In this document: one piece after another, positions 35,944 to 48,329 of the stretch | How positions within the stretch are numbered: position 1 is the stretch's first letter | Layout: every line of letters starts with the position of its first letter | NCBI RefSeq assembly: GCF_000002865.3 | Contig: NW_001865039.1 | Location: 2,419,315-2,483,314, forward strand | Direction: 5' to 3' | Source: Monosiga brevicollis MX1 | Taxonomy: Eukaryota; Opisthokonta; Choanoflagellata; Craspedida; Salpingoecidae | DNA length: 64,000 nt | Translations under genes and position numbers: made by a program | Notes under the pieces: model-generated | Databases searched by the model: none | What the model was told of the DNA's origin: nothing | Seen by the model: only the letters and a program-made list of their open reading frames with translations

Positions 35944-38900
35944 TTACTCAATGCACGAGAGCACCAGCTGGGACAGCTCCTCCGAGGGAGCACGCACGCA
36001 AAGATTCATGGAGACATGCTCATCAAAGGCCAGGCGCGCCCGTGCCAAAACCTCCTGACCGCCCACATACATGCCAGCCATAAAGAGTTCGTGACGGTTC
36101 TTGCCCTCCTTGACGGTTGAGGAGCGCTCGCACGCGCTGAGACCCAGGAGCTTGAGCACCTGATCCACGGCCTCTTGCAGGTTTGTCATGCTAGTGAGCT
36201 CAAAAACGTCCTCTGACTCGCCGCCCTTGTCTTCAAGAGCCTGCCAGGCCTGGGCGAAATTGGGACGAGTGACAGGTGACACGTAGTCGGCAAAGCCGAG
36301 CTCAATCTCCTCCAGCTCATACTTGTCGGGGTAGCCCTCGGGATCCTCCTCGCCGGTCTCGGGATCACAATCCTTGACCACAAAGTCCAGCGTTGTCTCA
36401 AAGGTCTGAGATGCAATGCTAGCATCCAAGGGGAAGGCAACGTATGCACTCGCGGGCTTGTCGTACATCACCTTGGGCGCCGGCACAATTACCACATCAT
36501 CCTCGTCAATCTCTTGTTCGCCACCCTCCATAATTACGGTGCATTGCTCCAAGATCTGATCATTGAGCGTATTGGTAATGTTGAACTCGAATACCACGTG
36601 CGACTGGTAAACGTGTTTGTACGCCTTGACCACATATTCGGTCTCGGCCTCTGTAAGTTGGGTGGGAGGCGACGACTTGAAGAGTGGGCCGAGGTTGAGC
36701 TGCGCAAGCTCCGGCACTGCGGCCAAACGCGCCTCGTTCTCTGCCCGCTGCTCCTGTGCGTTGCTGTTGGTAGAAGCAGCAAGCTCGGCTAAACGAAAGC
36801 AAAAGTTTTGGTCATGATGAGTGAGCCAGTTCAGAAAGCAAGCGGACGACAACCAATTATCTTGCTCAAAAGGGCCAGGCCACTCACGTTCAACGGGGTC
36901 AAACATGTCATCAAGGGCTGATTTCTCCGTGGTGTCCACCTCGACAGGAACGGCATTAATGTCAAAGGGCTGATCACGCGGCTCGGCCACGTATTCCTTG
37001 AGTGCACGCTCCAGGGAGGAGAGCGACAACGGCAGTTCTGTACATGAAGGGCAGAGCAAGGCATGGTGAAAATCACATCTGTGTACATCACAGCCTCACA
37101 GTGCACTGCAGCCTCGGGGCGGCCCAGTCTCTGCAACGTACGGTTCATGAAAGCGGCGCCCTCGTTGCCCTCGAGCAACGTCAAAGCCAAGGTCACGCGA
37201 TCGCGCACTTCATCGTCCGTGTCCATGAGGCAGCTATGAAGAGGGCGGATCAGGATGAAGAGGTGAACGGAAACGGTGCAATCTGTTTGCAATGACTGGC
37301 TCATAGACGACTGTCAACCACGGGCTTTGAGTTCTTTCATGTTTTTCTCAGAGAGGATAATCAAGATGATGATTGGAAGCACCTCGCCCCCTGCCTGCCT
37401 CGAACACAGCCATCGACAGAGTTTACATGGACTTGGGCCTGGCCCAGCAACCCTTCTTCAAGTTTGATGAAGACGCCGTACATACCGTCGCAAGAGCACA
37501 ATGATAGAGGGGCGAAGAGACTCGCAGTGAGAGCCAAACTTGGACAGAGCATCGACGGCCGCCGCGCGAACGATCGAGCTCTCAAGGATGAGTCGGTTAT
37601 AGATGAAGCGGATGTACTTGGAAGGCGACGGCGTCGAAGGGCCACGCTCGCCCAGCATGTGCAAGATGGTTGTCAAGAGGGCAGAGTGTTCGCAGTCCTC
37701 AATGTACTCGCAGAGCTGAGCCAGACCGGCCTCCTTGGCCTCGGGAATGTGCTCGATAATGCCACTGATGGCCGCAACAATGGCCTTTTTATAATCATAG
37801 CCGCCCTCGTCGCGCAGAGCACCAGCAAGGAAGCTCATCATGACGGGATACTTTTGCGGGTACTTGAGACAGAGGGAGCGAATGGCCTCAACCACGACAA
37901 TCTTAAACTCGTCGCTAATCTCGTTCATGAAAGAGGTGATTTGCTTCATGAGACGATCAACGCTTGCCTCGTTGCCGATCTAGGTCAGCACAGGGGGTCG
38001 CAGTGTCCAAACATAGTGCAGCCGAACGAATGAGCAACCACCGAGCAAGAACAATCAATCACAGAGTCAGCGGCAGCATAGCAGAGCGACACAACACCAT
38101 GACCCCGACTCAGGAAGAAGGTGTCCAGATGAACGATAGATTGAGAGAGAAAAAAAGAGACAGAGAGGGATTACCTTGAGCAGCGTAGTGATGGCCAAAG
38201 TGGCAACTGAGCGGTTTGAGTCGGTAATGAGGTTTTCCATGTCCAAGACACAGGTCTTGACCGCGTTGGGATGGCTGATGGAAACCTTGTTCAGGGAGCG
38301 CACGGCGGCGAAGCGCAGGACTGGGCGGGGCGAGCTGAGGAAGAGCTGCAGGACTGACACAGCCGGTGCCAGCTGGCGAGCAGTCACGTTCTTCAGATTC
38401 ACAATGGCGCGAGCTGCCTCATACACCACCATCTCGCTCTTGTTACGCAGGCATGACTCGAGAAAGTCATGCAGGTCATCGTGGTTTGCATCCGGATCTG
38501 CCTCAATCACCTTGAGGGAATAGCGAATCAACTGACAGGTAGCAAAGGGCGACGAGAGATGCTTTTTGATCTGCGTGGCCACAAGCTTTTGCACGGCCAG
38601 ACGATCTTTGGCCTTGATATGGTAGAGCAGACCCAGTGCGTGATACTGGGACATAGCAGAGTTGTTGCTGGCCGCTTGCTGCACTTCGTTGACCCAACGC
38701 TTGACCACGTCGTGGCCCTTGTTAAGCAGGTGAAGGGAGGAAACGAGCGCTCCACTGGACACTGATGGGTTGCGGTCCACAATAGCCTGCTTCAGGAAAC
38801 GCTCAAGGCTTTGAAGGGTTGTGTTCTGTCCACAGGATGCGCCATGCACATGACAAACCGTGAGAAACATGGAAAAAAAATGACCAGGTACTCAGCCACG

Positions 38901-39628
38901 TGAGGCCTCGAGATCTGGGACCGAGCTGCTAAGATTGTTTCAAAAGTCTGCGAGGGGCACGTACATCCGTGATGGTGCAGAGGGCACGGATAGCGGCACC
39001 ACGGTACGTATCGTCGCGGGCCGTCATGTCCTTCATCAGACTGCTGGTGACCATGATGACGTCCTCAGAAATGGTGGACATGGCCTTGATAGTCAAGTAG
39101 ACCATGCGGCGCAGCCGCACATCAGGGCACTGGAACAGCTTGGTCATGGAGAAGAAGGTTTCCGTGGCCTCACGCGTGCCCAGTGTATCGCCCTGCAAGG
39201 GAAAAGGAAATGAACCCAGGCGTACTGTGAGGTCGGGCGCTGGGCTGCTTCCTGCCTGCACGCGATTGGTGGAGGGCGCGGGCGCTCTGCTCTAAAGATT
39301 GGCTCAAAAACCATTCGAGTCGCCAATGACCAGGAAGGCAGATGCAAGATACCTGATGGATCAAGAAGAGTAGCTTGGTGAGAATCATCAGGCACTTGGA
39401 CACTCGAATGGGCATCTCATTGAAAGCGCGGGCCTCCTGAAGCACGGTGCTCTTCTCGAGGCCGAGAAAGGGATTGACCAAGCCTGAAGAAAGAGAAGGA
39501 TCCCAATCACCAGCCGGAGCAATGGATTGGTGGTGAGAAACTTGAAAAAAAGAGCTGCGCTGGCAAGAAATCGTATCAAGACATCAAGGCTCACCATCCT
39601 CTTCGTCCTTCTTATCGCGGTGCGCCAT
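35944..39628 (-). CDS. COPG: Coatomer subunit gamma (COPI), multi-exon
   Basis: The start at 39628 gives [12 protein letters not shown], then an exon with [20 protein letters not shown] (human HLEKSAVLQEARVFNETPI). The armadillo-like trunk follows: [97 protein letters not shown] and [20 protein letters not shown]. An exon at 37949-37458 reads [17 protein letters not shown] and [15 protein letters not shown]. The last exons hold the appendage: [36 protein letters not shown] and [19 protein letters not shown]. The stop is at 35944. This is the gamma subunit of the COPI coat for Golgi-to-ER traffic, full length at about 870 residues and with no missing part. Exon borders are approximate; about eight introns. 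Confidence 0.96.
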
Positions 39629-40496
39629 GGCGACCGGTCTTTCAGCAAACGGCGATAGAACACCTGTCATTCATTCAAACATCGAGCCATGAGGCGGCTC
39701 AAGAAGCGGTGGGCCTCTGCTTCACAGAAGCAGAACCCGCCAATGGCTCGACAATGCATCACCCATTCCAACCACGATGCCAAAAGGGCCACTGGAGCAC
39801 TGCGTGCCACTGCACCCGACACGATTGCCATAACCAGCCCAGACAGCAACCCCCCAGATCCCTTCAAGAACCCCTTCCCCCCCCCCACCCCGCAAACCAC
39901 CGAGCATTCCCGCCGCCTCCAAACTTTGGCGTGCAGGTTAGGAGCGCACCAACCTGATCGGCCCTGCGACGTGCGGTTTCAAGACGGCGGTCGAGCGGAA
40001 AAGTCAAATCAGTTAGTCACAGTCAGTCAGCCGGCGACGAGAGGTGCGCTGTTGGACGACTCGGCAACACCGAACAAAAACTCAGTCAATATTTTGTATC
40101 ATACAACCAACAAAAACCCCGCGCCAGTCATAGCCTTCTTTTTGTCTGACATGCTACCAGTTGTGACTATTTGCCTCGAAATGTCAGCACTAATGGCTCG
40201 TAGTTGCATGCGTGCACGCTCCAGTCAAGTGAGCTCGGTTTTGATCTGATTTGTCGAGCAACGGGGTTGATGAGCTTGATGAGCTTGGTGAGGTGACGAG
40301 CGGTCGAGGTGGTGGCAAGCAGGCCAGCCACAACCAGTGCGCAAACCCCTACATCGACAGGGGCATCTGGCTATCAAGAGTACCGGTTCATCGCGCATTT
40401 TGCCATTCCAACCTCCCTCGCCATATCCACCCAGCCATCAACGCCGCCGTCACTCTTCTGGCGCATATCGAGTCGCACACCGACCCGTGAGCGACT
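39629..40496. promoter_or_regulatory. Divergent region between COPG and the Arg-rich gene
   Basis: 868 bases between opposed start codons. A C-rich run lies at 39868-39893. No supported gene is present; open frames lack conserved features. Promoter function is inferred. Confidence 0.5.
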
Positions 40497-41977
40497 ATGC
40501 TGCGACCCGCCAATACCACCGCAGCCATGCCAGAAGTACCAAATGCAGATGCGCACCACTATGATGCAGAATATGTGGAAGGCGTCGTTTTCTATTCGGC
40601 TGCCACACATGCCCTCTTGCCGAGCCCCCGCCAGGTCATGCGTCTTGAAGAAGAAGAGAACCAAAGTCCTGGCTCAGCACGGCTAGCTGCTGTTGGCTTG
40701 GGCGGTCCATCGGAAGATAGTCCTGGCGCCAACCCAGATCCCGATTCAAACAGCCCCCCGCTGCACCTCAACACCCACACCCCTGACACCAGCCCTGGGT
40801 CAATGCACCTCGAGTCACCTGCGTCAGAGATGAGCAGCGTGGCCAATGCCCGTGCCGGGGTCACGGCACGACCTCGTCGTCAACGCCAAAATCAACAACA
40901 TGATCGCCATGCCCCTTTACACCCATCCGAATGCACAATGCATCAGCAGCGACGACGCCGACGCCGACGCCGTCGTGAACAAAGTCAAGACCATAGTCAC
41001 GCATCTAGCACATTGCCTCCTCGAGCCACGACGGACCTTGCGTCGGCAGATGCCGGCCCGGCCTTATCCGAGAACATTATCAATCGCGTTTTGCGGGACC
41101 TGCGCACGGCACAGCTCGTGGCTATGGCACGGGGCAGTGCCGTTGCGACGCACGCTGTGAGCTCCTCAGAGACAGAGCACCCAGACTCGAATCGGCAGGT
41201 TGGCCGGAGCAGTGACGCTCGGCTGACGTCGCCCGTCCGAGTGAGATCAAGATCCACTTCGACGATGATTTTGGCTTGCAATGGCAACGAGGACTGGGCT
41301 TTGGGTGATGCCTCTGCCTCAGAGGACGGTAAGCAACCAACCAAGCTTGGCTTGGCTTGCACAAGGCAAACGATGCCAGCATTCAACGTCATGCGGCTCA
41401 TTCCCGTGTTTTTCTCCTCTAGGTACTTCCTTGTCTGATGCTGAACTAAGCGCGCGGCAGAAGCACCCCTACGCCAACGATGTGCTCAAAGTGAGCTATC
41501 GTGCTCGGTAGGATCCACCGACCCCCCGCTTGCCACCCCGGCTGGCCTTTTTGCTAGCTTCTGGCCGCCCTATGTTCTCATGTCCACATATTGTGATGGC
41601 CCTAACAATTCACGGAACAATGCCCTCATGCAGCGTGCGCAAATGCCGTCAAGCCTGCCACGCGATCATCCGAGCTGCAGATGCTGTTCCTGGCACGCTG
41701 CCAGACACCGTGGTCGTGGCTCCTTCGCGTGAACGCAACAACCATCGCCGGACCTGCCAGGTCATGGTGAGTGTGCTCATATGACATGCATTGTGCTTGG
41801 CGTTTGTTCATGGCTCATCGACTTTTGGGGGGCTATCTTCGTGCCCCCAAGCGGCTGCAAGGTCGGTTGCCTGGAGCCACGGTGCCCGCAGCTGGTGCAC
41901 ATGTCTGGACAGCTTGGCAGGTGCGCTCGTGTGGAGATCAACAGTCGAGAACGCTTTGCCAAGCCGTGCGAGTGTGA
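40497..41977 (+). CDS. Hypothetical protein with Arg-rich run, four exons
   Basis: Exon 1 (40497-41328) begins MLRPANTTAAMPEVPNADAH. Exons 2 (41423-41507) and 3 (41634-41766) join at GT-AG and keep a sensible frame: GTSLSDAELSARQKHPYAND, then VLKVSYRARVRKCRQACHAI and APSRERNNHRRTCQVM. Exon 4 begins near 41853 and runs to a TGA at 41975-41977. The product is about 390 residues. The N-terminal 200 residues are disordered (Ser, Pro, Gln, Asn) with a block of about nine arginines coded by a CGN-rich stretch near 40955. A helix LSENIINRVLRDLRTAQLVA lies near residue 190. The middle piece is basic and helical. I do not recognise a family. A nuclear or nucleic-acid role is only a guess from the composition. 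Joining exons 2 and 3 at other sites would change the C-terminus. Confidence 0.5.
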
Positions 41978-42454
41978 ATGCGAGCCCACCGCCAATCTTT
42001 GATGTTCTTGGTATATATCGGTCCTGTCCATGTGAGTAGATTGCTTATGCACAATGTGGCCAGGAAGCCGTAACAGTGACGCCCCCCATGCATGCCCAGG
42101 TTGGTCGCTCTGCTTTTGTCATCATGGTCACTGCTTTTCTGCTTGTTCTTGCAGTCCGTGTTTGTACCTTCTGCCTTTCCATCGCTCCCTGTTGTTTGCT
42201 CTCTGACTGCTGATGTGGGCATTGTGTTGTAGAGGAATGCCGAAACAGTTGCGCCATGGTTTCTCCAGGCCGCCAGGCGCAGCCAACCGGTGACCTGGCA
42301 CCAGATACAACGACCAGAAGCGTAGCCAAACTTTTTCGTCTATTCTTCAGCATGGGGGAGCAATTTAACCAACATCATCAAACACGACGACCTTAGAGAT
42401 ATGATGGCTATGCCTTGGCTGGTCGCCCGACACCCGCAGCACTCAACCAAAACA
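41978..42454. other. Intergenic, convergent 3' regions
   Basis: Lies between the stops of the Arg-rich gene and the GxGYxYP gene. Nothing else is recognised. Confidence 0.5.
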
Positions 42455-45200
42455 TCACTGCTCCAGGCGTACAATCAGCTGCACGTGCATGCGGTTGTCA
42501 TCATGAGCGCCAAAGTCAAGCATGGCCTGAGTTGCATTCATCGCCGCAGCTGTTTGTGCGAGATGAAAGTCAAAAGCCACGCTGCTGCCTGGCGCCAGGT
42601 TGGCAGGCAGGCTTTGGCAGTCTTGCGCCCAAATGGGCTGGGGTGCACAATCACCTGGAACCGGGACGGCCGTCAAATTGGCACACACGGCGTAACCGGC
42701 CGGGAGGGCTGCCCATCCATCGTTGCGAAAGGTCACGTTGAAGGCAATGGGCTCGCTGGTCGCGTATGTCGTGGCCACTGAGTCGCTGACTGCGTACAGG
42801 TATGCGTCGAGAATTTGACCCAGTGATAGACGGGCCAAGCGGCCCAACATGAGAGGGTCCACGGCGACGGTTGACGAGTTGCGCCGAGCTAGCTCTTGCA
42901 TAATGCCAACGTAAAAGTCGGGCGTCTGCAGCACGGCACGAAAAACAAAGTACTGCGGCCCAGGGTCGGAAGCGTTGTACATGGAGAGAATAGCATCGAC
43001 GGCATCGGCCGCCGAGTCCGTCGGGATGTCACGCTGTACCAAGACAGGCAGGCGCTCATTGAGGTGATTGCCACTTACGCCAGTGGCATCTCCAAATTCA
43101 GCCACGGCCCCCTCTGGCGAGAACGCCTTGTACATATCTTCGGCAGCTGGGCTCAACTGCCCCTCATCGCCCTGAAGCAAAAAGCCTGTGAAGCGTTCAT
43201 CGAGCGACTGATAGAAGGCCTGGTTATGCTGCTGCCACACACATGAGCCGTCTGGTAAGCCGGACAGCGGGCGGGGGCTAATGAGACCGGTGGGGTTGGC
43301 GTAGCCGGCGCCCGAGTCGCCAGTGATGATGCGATCGTTGGGTGTGAGGCTCTTGTACACGTAGTCAAAGGCCACGGGGAAGCGAAGCTGAAGTTCTGGA
43401 TCGAATGCCCACCCGAGCGGCACCTGCCCACGACCAGGATGATCCCACTTGGATTTGACCTGAGTGTAGAGCCACGCTGCCGAGTCGTAGTCGCCCACGT
43501 AAAAGCTAATGTAGAATCGCGGCACAACCTGGAAGGTCTCTGCCTGCTGGACGACATAACCCGCACTGACGGCTTCGGCAAGGCTGGGCGGCGGCCGCTG
43601 GGCCATGCGACGTGGCAGGGGGTAATGCCGATAGAAGGCCGCATTACTCATGGACTCGATGCAACACGCATCGGCATCCACAAAGGCATTCCACTGCGAC
43701 AAGTATTGAGCCAGCTCCCATTCGGTAGGCACACCGCCGTGCTTGTTGTCCACGTACTTGAATGCCCAGGGCACAAAGCCGACCACATGAATCATGTGAG
43801 CCGTATTCAGGCGAGTGTTTGAAGCATTGAGAATTTCGGTGAGCATGGCATGATCCGTGCCCAGGGGCTGATTGGGATCGTCATTGGGGGCCTCATCGGC
43901 CCAGATGTCAAGATCCCAAAAGAGGCCTCGCTGAGCAATAACCCAATCCTGATTGGGGATGGTGTTCCCACTACGCGGTGCTTTGGTGCTCACCTACCAG
44001 GGCAATAACCCGCATGAGCCCCCATCAAGCTGTGCGACTTGTCTCACATCGGCCCCCACAATGGTGTGTGGGATTAAAAATGAGTGTACAAGATCCAAAT
44101 ATTCTAGAATCTTGCTGTCTTGACCCGTGGATGTCAGCTCGAGGAGGGTGAGGGGTGACCAGCAAAAGGCAGCAATCTCTTCTGCCCGCCCACCTGAGTC
44201 CAGTAATAGTCAATCATGTAGCCATGAACGGCGGCATTGAGTTGTGGGGAGGCCGAGATGTTACGAATATAACCGGCCAACCAGTCATACACCTATTATG
44301 GAGGTTTGTGGGCGAGCCGACAAGGGGAGGGGGTGAGTCATCAACGATCGCTCATTGTGTGCATGGGGACGAAGCGCGCACCTCGGCTTTAGCACTGCGA
44401 AGGGGGCCCGAAGCGGAAAACTGATTGGTCATGTCTACGAGGACGGGCAGCGCAGATCGCAGAGTGGCAAGCCATCGCATCGTGGCAGAGCTACCGTTTG
44501 CCACGGGCAGGGCATCCAATTGGCCAGCCAGCGTTGCGGCGGCCAAGCTGGTTGCAGGCACCTACAAGCACTTGGTCTTTAATGAGTGCACGAGTGCATC
44601 TCAGGAGAAGGCGTGAGCAGTGTCGGCGGGGCCCACCGCTGCGTCGTAGACAATGAGACCAGATATGGAAGCGTTAAAATGAGCCACCGCGCTTGCAATC
44701 GAGTCCAGTGCGACAAACTCGCAAGCTGCAAGCCACTGTTTTTTCAAACACACGCACGCACAAAATTTGCAATTACACGGGTGAGAAGGATGCTGGGCCG
44801 CCAGATCGGCGTGGGGAGAACGGCCGATTCTCGGTTTGCTCGATGGTCGTCGCGACTCTGACGTGAGAGCACGCACCTCCTGTGACAGCACGGGCATCCA
44901 GTCCGCATCGGCGGCATTGAGAAAGGCAAAGAGGTTGGGTGTATCACGGTTGACGATGCCTTGGAGCGCTGCTAGGAGCTGGATGGATTCGTAGTAATTA
45001 TGAGGCTCATATCCCTCATCCATCATGTACGTGAGGTTGAGGGTCACGATGCGTCCGTCAGAGCTGGGACAAGGGGCTGCTGCTGCTAATCCAGCCGTTG
45101 TACTAGCCAAAGTCAAGCAAGAGACCAACACAAAACCAAGCGTCAACATCGCCTGCCCAGCGTTCTGGGCCCGCTGCCCGATCCCAACCAGACCCGCCAT
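42455..45200 (-). CDS. Secreted GxGYxYP-family putative glycoside hydrolase, multi-exon
   Basis: The ATG at 45200 gives MAGLVGIGQRAQNAGQAMLT and a hydrophobic core LGFVLVSCLTLASTTAGLA, a clear signal peptide. The N-terminal module contains YYESIQLLAALQGIVNRDTP, the LxxLQGIVNRD signature of the GxGYxYP N-terminal domain. Intermediate exons read SGLIVYDAAVGPADTAHAF and VYDWLAGYIRNISASP. The last exon (about 43993-42455) is a 500-residue block with DWVIAQRGLFWDLDIWADEA, DRIITGDSGAGYANPTGL and FLLQGDEGQLSP; GDSGAGYANP is the family's G-x-G-Y motif, with Asn where many members have Tyr or Leu before Pro. The family is known mainly from bacteria and is presumed to act on glycans; no activity is inferred beyond that. 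Exon junctions at 43993-44160 and 44310-44900 are approximate. Confidence 0.85.
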
Positions 45201-45305
45201 CGCCTCGATCACACACACCCTCTCTCCCTCCCGCTCCCCGCCCCTCCGATCCCATCAAATTCCAAATTCAAATGGAAAATCTGACATCTGCGCGCTCTCC
45301 CTTGT

Positions 45306-45367
<62 letters not shown>

Positions 45368-45396
45368 CTCTCTCTCTGTCTCTCTCTCTCTCTCTG

Positions 45397-45456
<60 letters not shown>

Positions 45457-45532
45457 CCAATTCAATTTCTCTCTCTCTCTCTTGCCATTTTTTTTTTAAA
45501 TTTTAGCTTCTCTTTGGCACAAGACTGACACG
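45201..45532. promoter_or_regulatory. Divergent promoter region with long CT tract
   Basis: 332 bases between the starts of the GxGYxYP gene and ribokinase. A CT tract fills about 45305-45483, on the ribokinase coding strand, ending 50 bases before its ATG. TTTTTTTTTAAATTTTAG follows directly. Confidence 0.6.
45305..45483. repeat. (TC)n tract
   Basis: About 180 bases of nearly pure CT dinucleotide with occasional GT, AT or AA interruptions. Confidence 0.95.
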
Positions 45533-46981
45533 ATGGCAGAGGCAAAGGCAGAGGTGGTGGTAGTGGGCTCGTCCAACACAGACTTGATTGCATATATGGA
45601 TCGTATGCCTCGTCCCGGTGAGACCCTGCATGGAACCGACTTTAAGCAGGGTTTTGGTGGGAAGGGGGCCAACCAGTGCGTCATGAGCGCCAAACTGGGC
45701 GCCCAAACGGCTATGGTGTCCCGGGTGGGCAGTGATGTCTTTGGCAAGGAGACAATCGAGAACTACCAGCGTCAGGGCGTGGACGTACAATTTGTCTCCG
45801 TCTCCGAGACGGCCTCGACCGGGGTGGCCCCGATCATGGTGGACAGCAAAGGTGAGACGAATCAGCAGACTAGATTGGCGGTCGCGCCATGGCGCACTGG
45901 CGCACTGGCTCAGGTCTCATCCTCTGGCCGGCTGGTCACATGATGCTGCAGGCCAAAATAGCATCATCATTGTACCTGGTGCCAACAATGAACTAACGCC
46001 TGCCATGGTGGACGATGCGCGGGCCCTCATCCAGTCAGCCAAGGTGAAACCACGCTGCACACGCTCGAAGGAGCGAGGTCGCGCTTGGTGTCGACAGCGC
46101 CTTGGCGTGGTCGGCCGGCTGCCAAGTCTCACTAGCTTTGATTCGTGGACGTCAACACCTTCGTCCCACATCTTGATCATAGGTCTTGCTGGTCCAGAAC
46201 GAGATTCCTCTCGAGTCTTCGCTGGCGGCGTTGCGGATTGCACGCGAGGCTGGCGTGACAAGGTATTGGGGGGGAAGCGCAGGTGTGGGAGAAGGCGCGC
46301 CAAGGGGCTAAGCAGCCATGCACTGGCGTGCATAGCGAGACCTGATGAAGCTGTGGTGTTTTGTACTTTGGCAGCATTTTCAACATTGCACCGGGCATTG
46401 AGCGTCCCAGCACGGATTGCATTGTCTTGCCCTCCATTGTTTGTCTCAATGAGACCGAAACGACTTTAGCAACGGGCATGGAAGTCAACACGCTTGAGGT
46501 GGGTGTGATGGCGCCGAACACTTGGACGCCGCAGTATACTAGGTGCCACAGGATACTAGAACGCTGTCTCGCATTAATTTTTGGCTCGCTCTGCACGCAC
46601 TCGCACGCACACACTGACACTGACTTTGCCACTGATTCTTGCCTGGCGATTCTGTATGCACAGGAAGCCAAGCAAGCATCACAGCATCTTCTGAACACGG
46701 GTGCGGAAGGGGTTTTGTTGACGCTGGGCTCCCAGGGGTGCCTGTACATGACAAAGGACACGTGTGTACAAGAGCCGGCCATGACCGTGGAGGCCATCGA
46801 CACCTCCGGGGCGGGTGACTGTTTTATAGGCACGCTGGCCTGCAGCATGGCGCAAGAGCCAGCGGCCGACATGGCCACCCACCTCAAGCGAGCCACTCGC
46901 GTCGCCGCCCTATCTGTCCAGGCGCATGGTACACAAACTAGCTACCCACGACGCGCCGACCTACCAAGCGACACCTGGTAG
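45533..46981 (+). CDS. RBKS: Ribokinase (PfkB family), five exons
   Basis: The ATG at 45533 gives MAEAKAEVVVVGSSNTDLIA. Exon 1 carries the N-terminal PfkB signature GFGGKGANQCVMSAKLGAQ. Four more exons join at GT-AG without frame problems: NSIIIVPGANNELTPAMVDD, VLLVQNEIPLESSLAALRIA, SIFNIAPGIERPSTDCIVLP with LNETETTLATG, and finally EAIDTSGAGDCFIGTLACSM. DTSGAGD is the C-terminal PfkB signature, with the catalytic Asp and the anion-hole glycines. NPxP-type IAPG and the NE pair of the metal site are present. The product is about 314 residues, the normal length, and should phosphorylate D-ribose at O5 in the cytosol. All active-site elements look intact. Confidence 0.96.
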
Positions 46982-48329
46982 ACTTGGCCGCACGCACGCA
47001 CACCCTGCTCGGTGGCTTGTCACAGCCAACGAATGTAGTGAGAGCACCAAATTTCTACACACACCGGCGTTACGTGTGTTTGCCGATATGTACCCAAAGC
47101 GTGATGTAAATTACATTTAAGACATAGTATACCGTTGAGTCACACTTGTGTACTTCATTGGCTGGTGGTGCCCATGAAAACCGCCATAACAACATCTCAA
47201 AGCCCCTCCCTGTCTGTCCAGCCTCCATGATGGATGGATCGCCGGTGCAGCTCAAACACACACCAGGGCCATGTACGGCGAATGCTCCTCGACCAATTGG
47301 CTCGCCGGCCTTTGAGTGACCCATACATATGACCCCGCGTTCAGCGGACAAGTACACTGCGACTTGCTCGAAAACTTTTTCTATCTGATTTTTTTTTTGT
47401 TGATGTCTCTCTTTCTTGTGTGTTTGAAGCACACATCTTGCTCATGCCTCCCCATTATGCTCTCAACTCCCTCTCTCGGTTCTCTCTGCTCTCTCTCTTT
47501 CTGTCTCTTTCTGCTCTCTCTCTCTCTCTCTCTTTCTGTCTCTTTCTGCTCTCTCTCTCTCTCTCTCTTTCTGTCTCTTTCTGCTCTGTCTCTTCTCTCT
47601 CTTTCTCTCTTTCTCTCTCTCTCTATGTCTCTTCTCTCTTTTTCTCTCTCTCACTTCATTCATTTCTCTCTCCATATCTCTCATTTCTTCTCTCTCTCTC
47701 TTTTTTTCTCTCTTCTCTCTCTGCTTCTTTTCTCACTCATCGTGTTTTTGTGTCTTGCTCGTCTTATCCGAGTGTGTGTGTGTGTGTGTGTGGCGCTGCC
47801 GTTTGGCTTGCTGGGCTGGCTGATGCTTGTATGGTCGGTGCGTGGCCTTGATACCATTGCTGACGTGCTGGACGTTGCAGTGGGATCTTTTTTTCGACTT
47901 GATCTCCGGCCGGCGGTAGGTTTTGTTGCCAACCTCGAGTCGTGCTATCCAGCATCGTTCCACTCGGCTCGCTGCGTGTGCAGACTTTGGCAGCGTAGTC
48001 ATCGTTGTACAAGGGCCCCCCTTCTCACTGGAGCACGTTGGTTTGCAATGAATCACAATTTCGTCGCCTAGGTCCTGCTACTTGCCCCGTGATTTATGAC
48101 GCGGGACAGCTCTGGACTCGGCCGGCTGAACCGCTCTTAAGCTCAGATCGACAAGTCGGCGGATCCTCCCTTCCCACCCACAGCGCCTCGACAACCGTCC
48201 CACAGCCTAAAGTGGAGCTCAAGCGTTTTGATCTCGCTGGCATACCCCTACGTCGCCTGGCTCTTCTTGCAAGGAAGCGATTCCCCCACCCACCTTGTGC
48301 AGCGCCAAGCTGCCGCACTATGGGACAAC
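46982..48329. other. Intergenic with CT-rich low-complexity tract
   Basis: About 47464-47730 is a CT-rich, imperfect repeat on the coding strand of the next gene, and a GT run lies at 47772-47791. The rest shows no supported gene, although part of it may be the 5' leader of the Smr-domain gene. Confidence 0.6.
47464..47730. repeat. (TC)n/(TTTCTC)n low-complexity tract
   Basis: About 270 bases built from CTCTCT with TTTCTGTCTCTTTCTG units in at least three similar copies between 47495 and 47590. Confidence 0.9.

Noticed and set aside
45255-45528. Ser-Leu and Arg-Glu repeat proteins around the CT tract
   Set aside because: Frame translations of a CT/GA repeat; the tract lies in a promoter between two genes.
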